A DNA stretch of 13,917 bases from CAYXDO01 sp964463485. GTDB taxonomy: Bacteria > Myxococcota > Kuafuiibacteriia > Kuafuiibacteriales > Kuafuiibacteriaceae. The first letter of the stretch is position 1. The number at the start of each line of letters is the position of its first letter. Below the pieces are notes generated by a model, which saw only the letters and a list, made by a program, of their open reading frames with translations, searched no databases and was not told the DNA's origin. The translations under genes and the position numbers were made by a program. The DNA lies in NCBI GenBank assembly GCA_964463485.1, contig CAYXDO010000233.1, forward strand, positions 1 through 13,917, read 5' to 3'. Shown here piece after piece: positions 1-9,994 of this stretch.

Positions 1-18
1 AGTCGACGGAGCCAGAAC

Positions 19-38
19 CCACCGGCTTTAGCCGGTGG
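19..38. repeat. 8-bp stem, TTTA-loop hairpin
   Basis: CCACCGGC (19-26), TTTA loop, GCCGGTGG (31-38) form a perfect 8-bp stem. Hairpins of this form, ending CTTTAG at the loop, are common at IS200/IS605-type ends and in REP-like repeats. It could also be part of the IS21 left end or a terminator of an upstream gene, but no T-tract follows. The structure is seen directly; its role is unknown. Confidence 0.5.
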
Positions 39-91
39 TGGGGGTCTCAGTCCGATCGCTCACGCTGTCGCGGAGGCGGAAAGCAACTCAG

Positions 92-460
92 ATGGAACCC
101 AAAGTGGTGACGATTGCGCCGTCGCGCGATCGGACGAGGATTCTGATCACGAGTCACGACCAAGACTTGATGAAAGCGGTGCTGCCAGCGCCGGAAATGG
201 CACATCCGAAGGCCGCCGCGACCCTCCTGGAGGGTCTGGCGCTGTGGTACCAGCAACGGTTGTCCGTTGTGTTGGTTGTGGACAAGTGGGAACGGTCCTC
301 CGGCGGACTCTACCTTTGCGACGCCCTAGGATACGGGACCCAGACCGTCCACTACGACGTCGGGATCGCGGCGCGAAATCATCGCCGAGCCTACCGTCAC
401 ATCGAAGGAGTCGGTAGCTTCGCGGACCTCCGCAACTTCACCGCAGAGGTGATTCGATGA
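92..460 (+). CDS. Small hypothetical protein upstream of istA
   Basis: A 122-residue protein from ATG 92; GGCGGAAAG lies about 8 bases upstream. The frame is open back to 35, but the residues before 92 look like spurious extension. No signal peptide or membrane segment is seen. The central part, LLEGLALWYQQRLSVVLVVD, looks like a folded helix-strand unit. It ends 27 bases before istA on the same strand, so it is probably co-transcribed and may be a passenger or accessory gene of this IS21 element. I do not recognise a named family and assign no function. It could also be host DNA if the IS end lies between it and istA. Confidence 0.6.
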   Translation: MEPKVVTIAPSRDRTRILITSHDQDLMKAVLPAPEMAHPKAAATLLEGLALWYQQRLSVVLVVDKWERSSGGLYLCDALGYGTQTVHYDVGIAARNHRRAYRHIEGVGSFADLRNFTAEVIR

Positions 461-487
461 GTATCCACCGAAGAAGGAGACTCATCC

Positions 488-1960
488 ATGATTGACAAGA
501 CAGTTGAGGCGGCGATTCGCCGACTCTATTTCGGGGAACATTTTCCTCGGGGAACGGTCGCGACCTCCCTTGGTGTCCATCCCGACGTGGTCAAGCGTGT
601 CGTCGGACAACTCGGAAACGGCCCGAAAGACGGGTCTGGAATTCCGAGCACTCTGGATCCGTACAAGTCGTTCGTCGTGGACAAGCTCGCCGATTACCCA
701 AAGCTACGAGCCACCCGGGTCTACGACATGATCGAAGCTCGTGGCTACACCGGTAGCCTTCGAACTCTTCGCCGATACGTAGCTGAGGTGCGGCCGACAC
801 CCAAGAGCGAAGTTTTCCTTCGGATGGAACGCCTGCCAGGAGAACAGGCGCAAGTAGATTGGGGCTACATCGGCAAGATCCCGGTACGTGGCGGAGAGCG
901 AGCCTTGTGGCTATTCGTCATGGTACTGGCCTACTCACGAGCGATCTGGGGGGAGTTGGTACTCGATCTATCGGTTTCGTCGCTCTGTCGGTCGCTGACT
1001 CGAGCTGCAGAATTTTTCGGTGGAGTCACGCGACAGTTCCTCTTCGACAACCCCAAAGTTGTCGTCATCGAGCGTCACGGAGATCTCGTCCGATTCCAAC
1101 CCGATCTCCTCGAATTGTGCTCGAAATTGCACGTTGAACCCAGGTTGTGTGCGGTTCGAAAGCCCCAGCAGAAGGGCGGGGTCGAGCGAGGCATTCGCTA
1201 CCTCAAGGAGCGATTTTTCGCGGCCCGGTCCATTCGCTCAGTCGAGCGCGGAAATGCGGAGCTGCTTGAGTTTCTGGATCGTGTGGCCATGGAGAGAGCT
1301 CATCCAACGATTCCGAGCAAGACGGTCCGGGAGGCTCTTGAGGACGAGCGAAGGTATCTGTTGGCCTTGGCGAACCCAATGCCTTCCGCAGAAGTGCCGC
1401 TGCCCGTCGTCGTAGACAAGACGGCCTTTGCTCAATTCGACTGCAACAAATACTCGGTCCCGCCCGAGGTCGCGCGGAAGACAATAACCGTTGTCGGCAC
1501 CGACACAGAGGTCAAGTTTGTCGACGGCGAGCAACTCGTGGCGCTGCACGAACGATGCTGGGGCAAGAAGCACGTCATCGAAGATCCGAATCATCGGGCA
1601 GCCATCATTACCCAGAAGGCGGGTGGCGGGGATCTCAAGGGGAGAGACCGACTCAGAGGCCTGATTCCGAAGTCGGATGAACTTATGCGGCGGTGGCTCG
1701 ACGAAGGGCTCAACGTCGGAACGTGGGCTCGAAGAACGCTCAGACTGATTGACCTTTACGGCACGGCCATTGTCGCCCAGGCCATCGGCGAGCTGCTCGA
1801 ACGCGACCAACACAACTTCGGCGCACTCTCGATGCTGTGCGAGCAGAAGCGGCGGCCAAAGGCGACGATGCCCAGAATCGAGCTTGGGGCTCACATCCCC
1901 GACCGCGACGTCCCGTCTCACGACCATGGAGGCTACGATGAAGCCCAAAGACCCAAGTGA
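488..1960 (+). CDS. istA: IS21-family transposase IstA
   Basis: A 490-residue transposase that performs the DNA strand transfer for the IS21 element together with IstB. The N-terminal part (about 1-80) is a DNA-binding helical region. The rve/DDE integrase core has D124 (in QVDWGYIGK), D187 (FDNPK) and E233 (GGVERGIRY). The C-terminal part carries the YSVPPEVARK segment typical of IstA beta-barrel regions. Length matches the family (about 390-530). The start at 488 is supported by AAGGAG at 474-479, eight bases upstream. Its 3' end overlaps istB by 23 bases, the usual coupled arrangement. It is only distantly similar to the second IstA in this window, so the two IS21 elements are different species, not a recent duplication. 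Confidence 0.95.
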   Translation: MIDKTVEAAIRRLYFGEHFPRGTVATSLGVHPDVVKRVVGQLGNGPKDGSGIPSTLDPYKSFVVDKLADYPKLRATRVYDMIEARGYTGSLRTLRRYVAEVRPTPKSEVFLRMERLPGEQAQVDWGYIGKIPVRGGERALWLFVMVLAYSRAIWGELVLDLSVSSLCRSLTRAAEFFGGVTRQFLFDNPKVVVIERHGDLVRFQPDLLELCSKLHVEPRLCAVRKPQQKGGVERGIRYLKERFFAARSIRSVERGNAELLEFLDRVAMERAHPTIPSKTVREALEDERRYLLALANPMPSAEVPLPVVVDKTAFAQFDCNKYSVPPEVARKTITVVGTDTEVKFVDGEQLVALHERCWGKKHVIEDPNHRAAIITQKAGGGDLKGRDRLRGLIPKSDELMRRWLDEGLNVGTWARRTLRLIDLYGTAIVAQAIGELLERDQHNFGALSMLCEQKRRPKATMPRIELGAHIPDRDVPSHDHGGYDEAQRPK

Positions 1961-2726
1961 TCTCTACACGCGACTGCGGCGTCTCGGTTTCCGATGTCCG
2001 AAGGAAGCCATCGATGAGTTGATGGCTCGTTCCGTCCGAACCCGGCTGTCGCCGGTCGAGACGCTCGAGGAACTCGCTGTTCTCGAGAGCCGCGAACGGG
2101 ATGCCAGAAATCTAAAAAAGAGAGTTAGCACCGCCGCACTCGGCAGATTCAAGACCCTCGATGAGTTCGATTGGAATCATCCCAAGGAAATCGATCGCGC
2201 GCAGATTGAAGAACTGCTCTCCCTCGACTTTCTTCGGAATGCCCATAACATCCTTTTTCGCGGTCCCGCGGGGCTTGGAAAGACGACGCTTTCGCAGAAT
2301 CTCGGGCTCCGCGCACTCGAAGCAGGATTCACGGTCCGCTTCTCTACCCTGAGCGCTGCGCTCGCGGACTTACTTCGACAGGAATCGCTACCCGCCACTG
2401 AACGTCGACTCAAGCGATACACCAGCCCAGACTTGCTCATCCTCGACGAGCTCGGTTACGTCCCCTGCGACACAAGGGCGGCGGAATTGCTCTATCACGT
2501 GGTGAGCCGACGGCACGAAGCCAAGTCGATCATCATCACGACGAACTTGCCTTTCAAACAGTGGGGCTCGGTGTTTCAGGACGCCGCGTGCCTCGTTTCC
2601 CTCGTCGACCGATTCGCGCAACACGCCCACATCTGCGACATCACCGGCGAATCATGGCGACAGACCAAAGGTCGAAACCCAAAGCGACCCCGACCAGCCG
2701 ATCGATCCCCTGAATCGTCGACCTAA
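1938..2726 (+). CDS. istB: IS21-family helper ATPase IstB
   Basis: A 262-residue AAA+ ATPase (DnaC-like) that assembles on target DNA and activates IstA. Walker A is GPAGLGKTT (residues 109-117). Walker B is LLILDELGY, with D170 and E171. The sensor-type segment SIIITTNLPFKQW and the C-terminal RFAQHAHICDITGESWR are typical of IstB. The ATG at 1938 is preferred because GGAGG at 1928-1932 is five bases upstream; an in-frame ATG at 1926 is an alternative. The start lies inside istA, so translation is probably coupled. Confidence 0.94.
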   Translation: MKPKDPSDLYTRLRRLGFRCPKEAIDELMARSVRTRLSPVETLEELAVLESRERDARNLKKRVSTAALGRFKTLDEFDWNHPKEIDRAQIEELLSLDFLRNAHNILFRGPAGLGKTTLSQNLGLRALEAGFTVRFSTLSAALADLLRQESLPATERRLKRYTSPDLLILDELGYVPCDTRAAELLYHVVSRRHEAKSIIITTNLPFKQWGSVFQDAACLVSLVDRFAQHAHICDITGESWRQTKGRNPKRPRPADRSPESST

Positions 2727-2875
2727 CCGCTATAAGTCACCTGCCAATCCGATTCCCAGCACGCCCCACAAATTCCCTCGGTTCGGCACCTTCGGCACAC
2801 GCCCAACCGCTCGGGTCGATTCTCTACGGAAACACGTGGCCGCTAACACTGCGGCTTGCTCAGTGAGGAGGACGG
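2727..2875. other. Right-end region of IS21 no. 1 and junction with hsdM
   Basis: A non-coding stretch between istB and the hsdM remnant. It contains a short hairpin, GCCGC (2839-2843) / GCGGC (2851-2855), and a GAGGAGG ribosome-binding-like sequence at 2865-2871, just upstream of a TTG at 2876. An in-frame TGA at 2864 closes the hsdM frame upstream. No clear IS terminal repeat or HsdM motif could be read here. Confidence 0.5.
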
Positions 2876-3742
2876 TTGCGTTCACGAGCGCGTGCGCAGC
2901 TGTGCCATGAACTCACGGGCCAGGAGCTGCAGGCCGAGAGCTACGCCGTCGCGCAGATGAACGCGATCATCCACGACATGCAGATCGAGCTCGCACGCGG
3001 CGACACGATGATCAACCCGAAGTTCCGCACGCCTGAGGGCAAGATCCGATCGCACGACGTCGTGGTCGCGAACCCGATGTGGAACCAGCCGTTCGCACCC
3101 GACGTCTTCGCGAACGATCCCTTCGACCGATTCCGAACGACGGGCGGCATCACGACAGCCAAGGGTGACTGGGCATGGCTGCAGCACACGCTCGCGTGCT
3201 TGAACGAGAAGGGGCGCGCCGCCGTCGTCCTCGACACGGGGGCAATGACCCGCGGATCCGGCTCGAAGAACGAGGACAAGGAGCGAAGCATCCGCAAGTG
3301 GTTCCTCGATCACGACTTGATCGATGGCGTTGTCCTCCTGCCGGACAACCTTTTCTACAACACGACCGCCTCCGGCGTGATCGTCGTGTTGAACAAGCGG
3401 AAGCCCACCGCTCGCCGCAACAGAGTCGTGCTCCTGAACGCCAGCGCCCACGTCAAGAAGGGCAAGCCCAAGAACTACATTCCCGAAGAGTCCATTCGCC
3501 GGTTGGCGTCGGCGTTCCTCAAAGGCGAGCCGGTCGAGAACGAGGTGGCCATCGTCACCCGCGAACAGGTTGAAGCTGCCGACTACAACTTGAGCCCAAG
3601 TCGATGGATTGGACCCGCTGAAGAGGCCGACGAAACCTCTATTGCCGGTCTCTTGAAAGACCTCGAGCGTCTCCATGCCGAAGACGTGGCCAAGACGAGC
3701 CGCGTGCTCGGGATGCTGCGCCCCTTGTTGGAGGCCAACTGA
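2876..3742 (+). pseudogene. hsdM: Type I methyltransferase HsdM, 5'-truncated
   Basis: This matches the C-terminal 60% or so of a type I adenine-N6 methyltransferase, the modification subunit that works as M2S with HsdS. Seen: LTGQELQAESYAVAQMN (family form YGQE..), the catalytic motif IV as NPMW (N66-W69), the family signature VVLDTGAMTRGSGS, LLPDNLFYNTTASGVI and the C-terminal DYNLSPSRW. Missing: the HsdM N-terminal helical domain and the SAM-binding motif I (DPxCGSGG), about 200 residues against a usual 480-520. The 288-residue frame could start at TTG 2876, behind GAGGAGG, but without motif I it should not methylate. The cut coincides with the right end of IS21 no. 1, so the 5' half may lie left of that element. 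It overlaps hsdS by one base (TGATG). Confidence 0.88.
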
Positions 3743-4940
3743 TGAGCGCGTGGATCACCGAAACGGTCGAGGCGTGCCTGGAGCGGGTAAGTCTCCCGAA
3801 CGGAGCGAAGCTGCAGACGCGCGAGTACCAGAAGTCCGGCAAGTACCCGGTCATTGATCAGGGCCAGGCGATGATCGCCGGGTGGACTGATGTCGAGGAC
3901 GGCGTCATCTCCGACCAACTACCCGTGATCGTCTTCGGTGATCACTCGAGGACCTTCAAGTACGTCGACTTTCCGTTCGTCCGAGGGGCTGACGGGACGC
4001 AGATCTTGAAGCCGCGCAAGGGCATTGACCCACTCTACTTCTACTTCGCCTGTCGCTCCGTCGACCTCGCGAGCCGTGGCTACAACCGACACTTCTCTCT
4101 GCTCAAGGAACAGTCGATTCCGATCCCTGAGCCCGTCGAGCAGGTGCGAATTGCTCAGACGCTGCAACTAGTCGACGACTTCGTACGGCATCAGCAGGCG
4201 CAGGTAGCTGCAACCCATGCCATCAAGCGGACCACGCTTCGAGATCTTTTCTCACGCGGGCTGCGTGGCCGTGCTGTCAAGGAGACAGAGCTGGGAGCGT
4301 GCCCTGAGGACTGGCGCCACGTGAAGATCGGTGATCTCGGCCAGGTTGTTACGGGTACCACACCACCGACCAAGGACCTGGCGAACTACGCCGACGGAAG
4401 AGTGCCCTTCGTTGCGCCCGGTGACTTCGACCACGGCGACCGAATCGCCACGACGGAGAAGAAGATCACGGAAAAGGGCTTGGCTCTAGCACGCCCGCTT
4501 CCTGCTGAAGCTACCTGCTTCGTGTGCATCGGATCGACCATCGGAAAGGTGGGGATCACCACGGCACGTGTCTGCGCAACTAACCAGCAGATCAACGCGG
4601 TGGTCGCCTCGAAGAACTACGACGCTCGATATGTGTTTCACTTACTCACTCGCTGGTCCGAGCACGTTCAACGCCAAGCCTCCCCGAGTCCTGTTCCGAT
4701 CCTGTCGAAGGGGGCTTTCGAACAGATCTCCATTGTCTCCTCCGTCGACATCGACGAGCAGAAAGAGATCGCGGCCATCCTCGACGCAATCGACGACCGC
4801 CTCGTCGTTCTCAAGCAGAAACAGGCAGTGGCCGAGCAACTCATGTCGGTCCTAATGCGTAGGCTGCTGAAGGGGGGGATTCGGGTCAGCGAACTTGATC
4901 TGTCCTCGCTGCCCGCATTGCGCGCTCCGGAGGCAGCAGC

Positions 4941-4944
<4 letters not shown>
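3742..4944 (+). CDS. hsdS: Type I restriction-modification specificity subunit HsdS
   Basis: A 400-residue DNA-recognition subunit; each target-recognition domain (TRD) reads one half of a bipartite site. TRD1 covers about 1-140 and includes YPVIDQGQAMIAGWTD and IPIPEPVEQVRIAQTL. A central helical conserved region follows (about 140-185, LVDDFVRHQQAQVAATHAIKRTTLRDLF). TRD2 runs from about 190 to 345 (DWRHVKIGDLGQVVTGTTPP, then VPFVAPGDF). The distal conserved helix is QKEIAAILDAIDDRLVVLKQKQ. The two-TRD, two-helix layout and the length are normal, so the gene looks intact. Its start overlaps the hsdM stop and its stop overlaps hsdR by four bases (ATGA), indicating coupled translation. Without a working HsdM it should have no active partner unless one is supplied in trans. 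Confidence 0.95.
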
Positions 4945-7879
<2,935 letters not shown>

Positions 7880-7883
<4 letters not shown>

Positions 7884-8179
7884 AGATTGTGGGCAACCCG
7901 AGACAGGAACTTCAACAGCGGGTCCTCGGGTGGGCCTTGAAGCTCAAAGTGAATCCACACGTGATCCGAATACAGCCCATGAAGCGCAAATGGGGCTCGT
8001 GCTCCTCTGGCGGAACGATCACGCTCGCCACTGATCTGCTCGACAAAGATCCAGATTTTCAGGATTTTGTAATCGTCCACGAACTACTGCACCTGCGTCT
8101 GCCCAACCACGGCCGACTATTTGGGGCGTTGATGAGCGTGCACGTGCCCAATTGGCGGGACCTCGATCTCGCTCGTTGA
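7880..8179 (+). CDS. Compact YgjP/DUF45-type zinc metallopeptidase
   Basis: A 99-residue protein that corresponds to the catalytic C-terminal part of the YgjP-like (DUF45/WLM) metallopeptidase family, whose full-length members are about 230 residues. Seen: KWGSCSSGGTITLATDLL (family RWGSCS.G.I.LNW.L), the zinc-binding and catalytic HELLHLRLPNH with H67, E68, H71 and H77, and the C-terminal VPNWRD. All catalytic residues are present. The GTG start overlaps the hsdR stop (GTGA), with GGAGG at 7871-7875 four bases upstream; a GTG at 7889 is an alternative. Metallopeptidases of this type are known neighbours of hsdR in type I loci. A role in processing or controlling the RM complex, or in anti-phage signalling, is inference. 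Confidence 0.88.
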
Positions 8180-8197
8180 GCCAACCCGACGGACAGC

Positions 8198-8570
8198 ATG
8201 ACAAACCGAGTACGAGTTTCGGAAGAAATCGGACGACGAAAGGTAGCCCAAATTGTACGGGAGTATTGGTGGAGCAAGTGGCAAGAATTCGATGCCCAGA
8301 ACGACGACGGCATCGATGGCATGATACTAATTCACAAGAAGAAGACGAAGAAAACACTTAAGAAGAACGGCGATTCGCGTCGGCACGACTATACGGTTGA
8401 CACCGGCGCCGCAGTCGCTGTTCAGATAAAAGCTGGTTCGGGATATTTCGTCGGTGAAGTTTCGGGGCGTCTCAAGGTCAACTTAGGCAGTGACTACATA
8501 CAAAGCCATCGACCAAAGTGGACCGCCAACCCCAATCCCGTGATATTGGTCTTTTCGATGCCACGGAAGC
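8198..8570 (+). pseudogene. DUF4365-like gene, 5' fragment (split by IS3 element)
   Basis: The N-terminal 124 codons of a gene interrupted by the IS3-family element. The fragment has the features of DUF4365, a PD-(D/E)xK-like nuclease fold: an EEIGRRKVAQIV helix, NDDGIDGMI with D40, VAVQIKAGSGYF with Q76 and K78, and a final NPNPVILVF strand. ATG 8198 starts 18 bases after the peptidase gene, so it is the last gene of the operon. Base composition is less GC-rich than hsdR. The sense frame continues into the IS to a stop at 8612-8614 (138 residues), adding junk codons. The matching 3' part resumes at 12926 in a compatible frame with WWVDLK, the strand that normally follows PVxLV in this family. 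Confidence 0.8.
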
Positions 8571-8582
8571 TGTCAACGATTT

Positions 8583-8597
8583 TGAGACAAATTTGCA
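8583..8597 (+). repeat. IS3-family terminal inverted repeat (orfB-side end)
   Basis: TGAGACAAATTTGCA, the partner of 12898-12912. The orfB stop codon (8601-8603, - strand) lies just inside it, as is usual in compact IS3 elements. Confidence 0.8.
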
Positions 8598-8600
8598 CCG

Positions 8601-8952
8601 CTATTTCTGTGTGACCTCCTCTGCACCAGCGACGTTTGGGCTTGTCTCTGGGTACGGCGGCTCATTGATCCAGACTACTTCGGCGGGTGCGTGGACTTTG
8701 GGCGGGCCGTTGGGGAAGCGCTCGGAATGCGCAGCGTAAGTCCGATCGAGGACTTTTTGCCTCAGTTCGAGCTTACGCTGGGTGAGTCCGTAGTGGACGT
8801 CGTACGGAGTGAGTAGCCCGAGGGCTTCGTGGTGGTGGCGTCGGTTGTACCAGTCGATGGTTGGGACTATCACTTGGTGGGCGTGGGACAGGCTGGCAAA
8901 TCTATCCGGGAATTGGGGGCGATACTTCAGGGTCTTGAATTGGCTCTCCGAG
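8601..8952 (-). pseudogene. IS3-family OrfB transposase, 3' fragment
   Basis: The C-terminal part of the DDE transposase, cut off by the IS21 element. It starts with the duplicated S-E codons and continues QFKTLKYRPQFPDRF, then WYNRRHHHEALGLLTPYDVHYG, the standard C-terminal signature of IS3-family OrfB, and ends EEVTQK with a TAG at 8601-8603. Joined to 11778-12464 after removing the IS21 and one 7-bp duplicate, the reading frame is continuous. The frame extends a little into the IS21 end (to 8999), so a short hybrid peptide is possible but would have no catalytic core. Confidence 0.92.
8946..8952. repeat. 7-bp target-site duplication, copy 1
   Basis: CTCCGAG immediately left of the IS21 end TGCGTATTTCGG. 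It is identical to 11778-11784 on the other side, and the 7-bp length is within the IS21 range. Confidence 0.95.
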
Positions 8953-9004
8953 TGCGTATTTCGGAACATGTGAACGCTCGTTTCGGACGATGTGAACACT
9001 CTCG
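8953..9004 (-). repeat. IS21 no. 2 right end with two transposase-binding-type repeats
   Basis: Two copies of GTGAAC followed by about 10 bases and TCGGA (starting near 8971 and 8992), the inverted form of the six repeats at the other end. IS21-family ends typically carry several short repeats recognised by IstA. Confidence 0.8.
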
Positions 9005-9094
9005 ATCGGAGCGAAGCGACGTAGCTCTTTTTTGTACCTTCTTTCAGCCTGGCCTGATCACCTCCTCTCCGACAAACAAAAATTTATCGCCCGA

Positions 9095-9312
9095 GCGCGT
9101 AGTCCCCGGGGGCAGAGTTTACACCCCAATACCAGCCTCCCGTTCTGCTTCTCGTTCATCGACGCGATCCTCCGCGAAGCTCGATCCGATGCGCAGCGCG
9201 TAGTCCCGTGGTGGAGTTTACCTCCCAACACCAGCCTCCCCGTTCTGCTCGTTCTTCTTTGGTTCCTCCGCCGTTCTTCGACGTGATCCTCCGCGAAGCT
9301 CGATCCGATGCG
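9095..9312 (-). repeat. Imperfect tandem duplication of the istB 3' end
   Basis: Two direct copies: about 9095-9193 and 9196-9312. Both begin GCGCGTAGTCCC and end AAGCTCGATCCGATGCG. Read on the - strand, each encodes HRIELRGGSR, the usual IstB C-terminal signature. The downstream copy has a TGA directly after HRIELRGGSRR. The upstream copy, which is the one in frame with istB, has an extra block of about 18 bases and reads on for about 20 more codons. Confidence 0.85.
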
Positions 9313-9994
9313 CTGACTCCATCATCCTGTCTAGCATTCCATCGGAGACGGTGGGATCGGCAATCCAGTCGTACCATTTCGCAACCGGCAACTGACTTGC
9401 GACCACGGTGGCTTTACGACCGGAACGGTCCTCGAAGATCTCGAATAGATCTTGTCGCCGTTGATCGTTGAGTGCGCCTATCCCGAAGTCATCGAGGATC
9501 AGGACGTCAACCTTCGCCAGAAATGACTGCAAGCGGGCGTACGTACCGTCCAAGTGCGCCAACGCGAGCTCGTCGAACAGACGAGGCACCCGGCGGTAAG
9601 ACGTGTTGAAGCCCATCCTGCAAGCGGCCTGGCCCAATGCGCTGACGACATAGCTCTTGCCCACTCCCGTCGGTCCATCGATCAAAATGGGCTGGCACTC
9701 CTTGACCCATAGGCAAGTCGCGAATTGGCGAAGTCGAGCCTTGTCCAGCCCGCGCGCAGGCGACGCCTCCACATCCTCCAAGGACGCTTGTGGGTACCGC
9801 AGCTTTGCGACATTGAGCAGTCGGGAGATCCGTCGGTTGTCTCGCGCGAGAAATTGGGCGTCGACCAGGAACCCGAGTCGCTCCTCGAAGCTCGCGCTTG
9901 CCATCTGCGGATCTTTGATCTGGGCAATGAGCCCATCGGCCATGGCGGAAAGTCGCAGTGCCCGGAGTTTCTGGATTGTGGGCTCCATTAACAT
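9218..9994 (-). CDS. istB: IS21-family helper ATPase IstB (element no. 2)
   Basis: A 258-residue AAA+ ATPase that helps IstA choose and capture target DNA. Walker A is DGPTGVGKS (G107-S114) and Walker B is VLILDDFG (D168, D169). VVASQLPVAKWYDWIADPTVSDGMLDRMM and AHRIELRGGSR are typical of the IstB C-terminus. The last 20 or so residues (RTAEEPKKNEQNGEAGVGR) are an unusual tail created by the tandem duplication at its 3' end. The start ATG overlaps the istA stop by seven bases. The protein differs clearly from the IstB of element no. 1. Confidence 0.95.
   Translation of the reverse strand: MLMEPTIQKLRALRLSAMADGLIAQIKDPQMASASFEERLGFLVDAQFLARDNRRISRLLNVAKLRYPQASLEDVEASPARGLDKARLRQFATCLWVKECQPILIDGPTGVGKSYVVSALGQAACRMGFNTSYRRVPRLFDELALAHLDGTYARLQSFLAKVDVLILDDFGIGALNDQRRQDLFEIFEDRSGRKATVVASQLPVAKWYDWIADPTVSDGMLDRMMESAHRIELRGGSRRRTAEEPKKNEQNGEAGVGR

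Larger units (their letters stand above)
1..2884 (+). mobile_element. IS21-family element no. 1 (left end unresolved)
   Basis: An istA-istB transposition module preceded by a small ORF, all on the + strand and closely spaced. IS21 elements encode a DDE transposase (IstA) and an AAA+ helper ATPase (IstB). The right limit is placed near 2884 because sequence resembling HsdM begins at about 2890-2915 and a GTTCACG motif, like the end repeats of the second IS21 element here, lies at 2880-2886. No inverted-repeat partner for the right end was found in the first 90 bases, so the left end is probably upstream of the window, or lies near the hairpin at 19-38. Both limits are inference; the presence of an IS21 module is certain. 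Confidence 0.7.

Noticed and set aside
2876..2915. TTG 2876 with GAGGAGG as proof of a complete short methyltransferase gene.
   Set aside because: The protein begins in the middle of the family fold and lacks the SAM-binding motif, so the ribosome-binding-like sequence is more likely chance or IS-derived.
3071..3082. NPMW in place of NPPY/F in HsdM as a possible inactivating change.
   Set aside because: NPMW followed by NQ is the normal motif IV form in a known HsdM subgroup; the missing N-terminus is the real defect.
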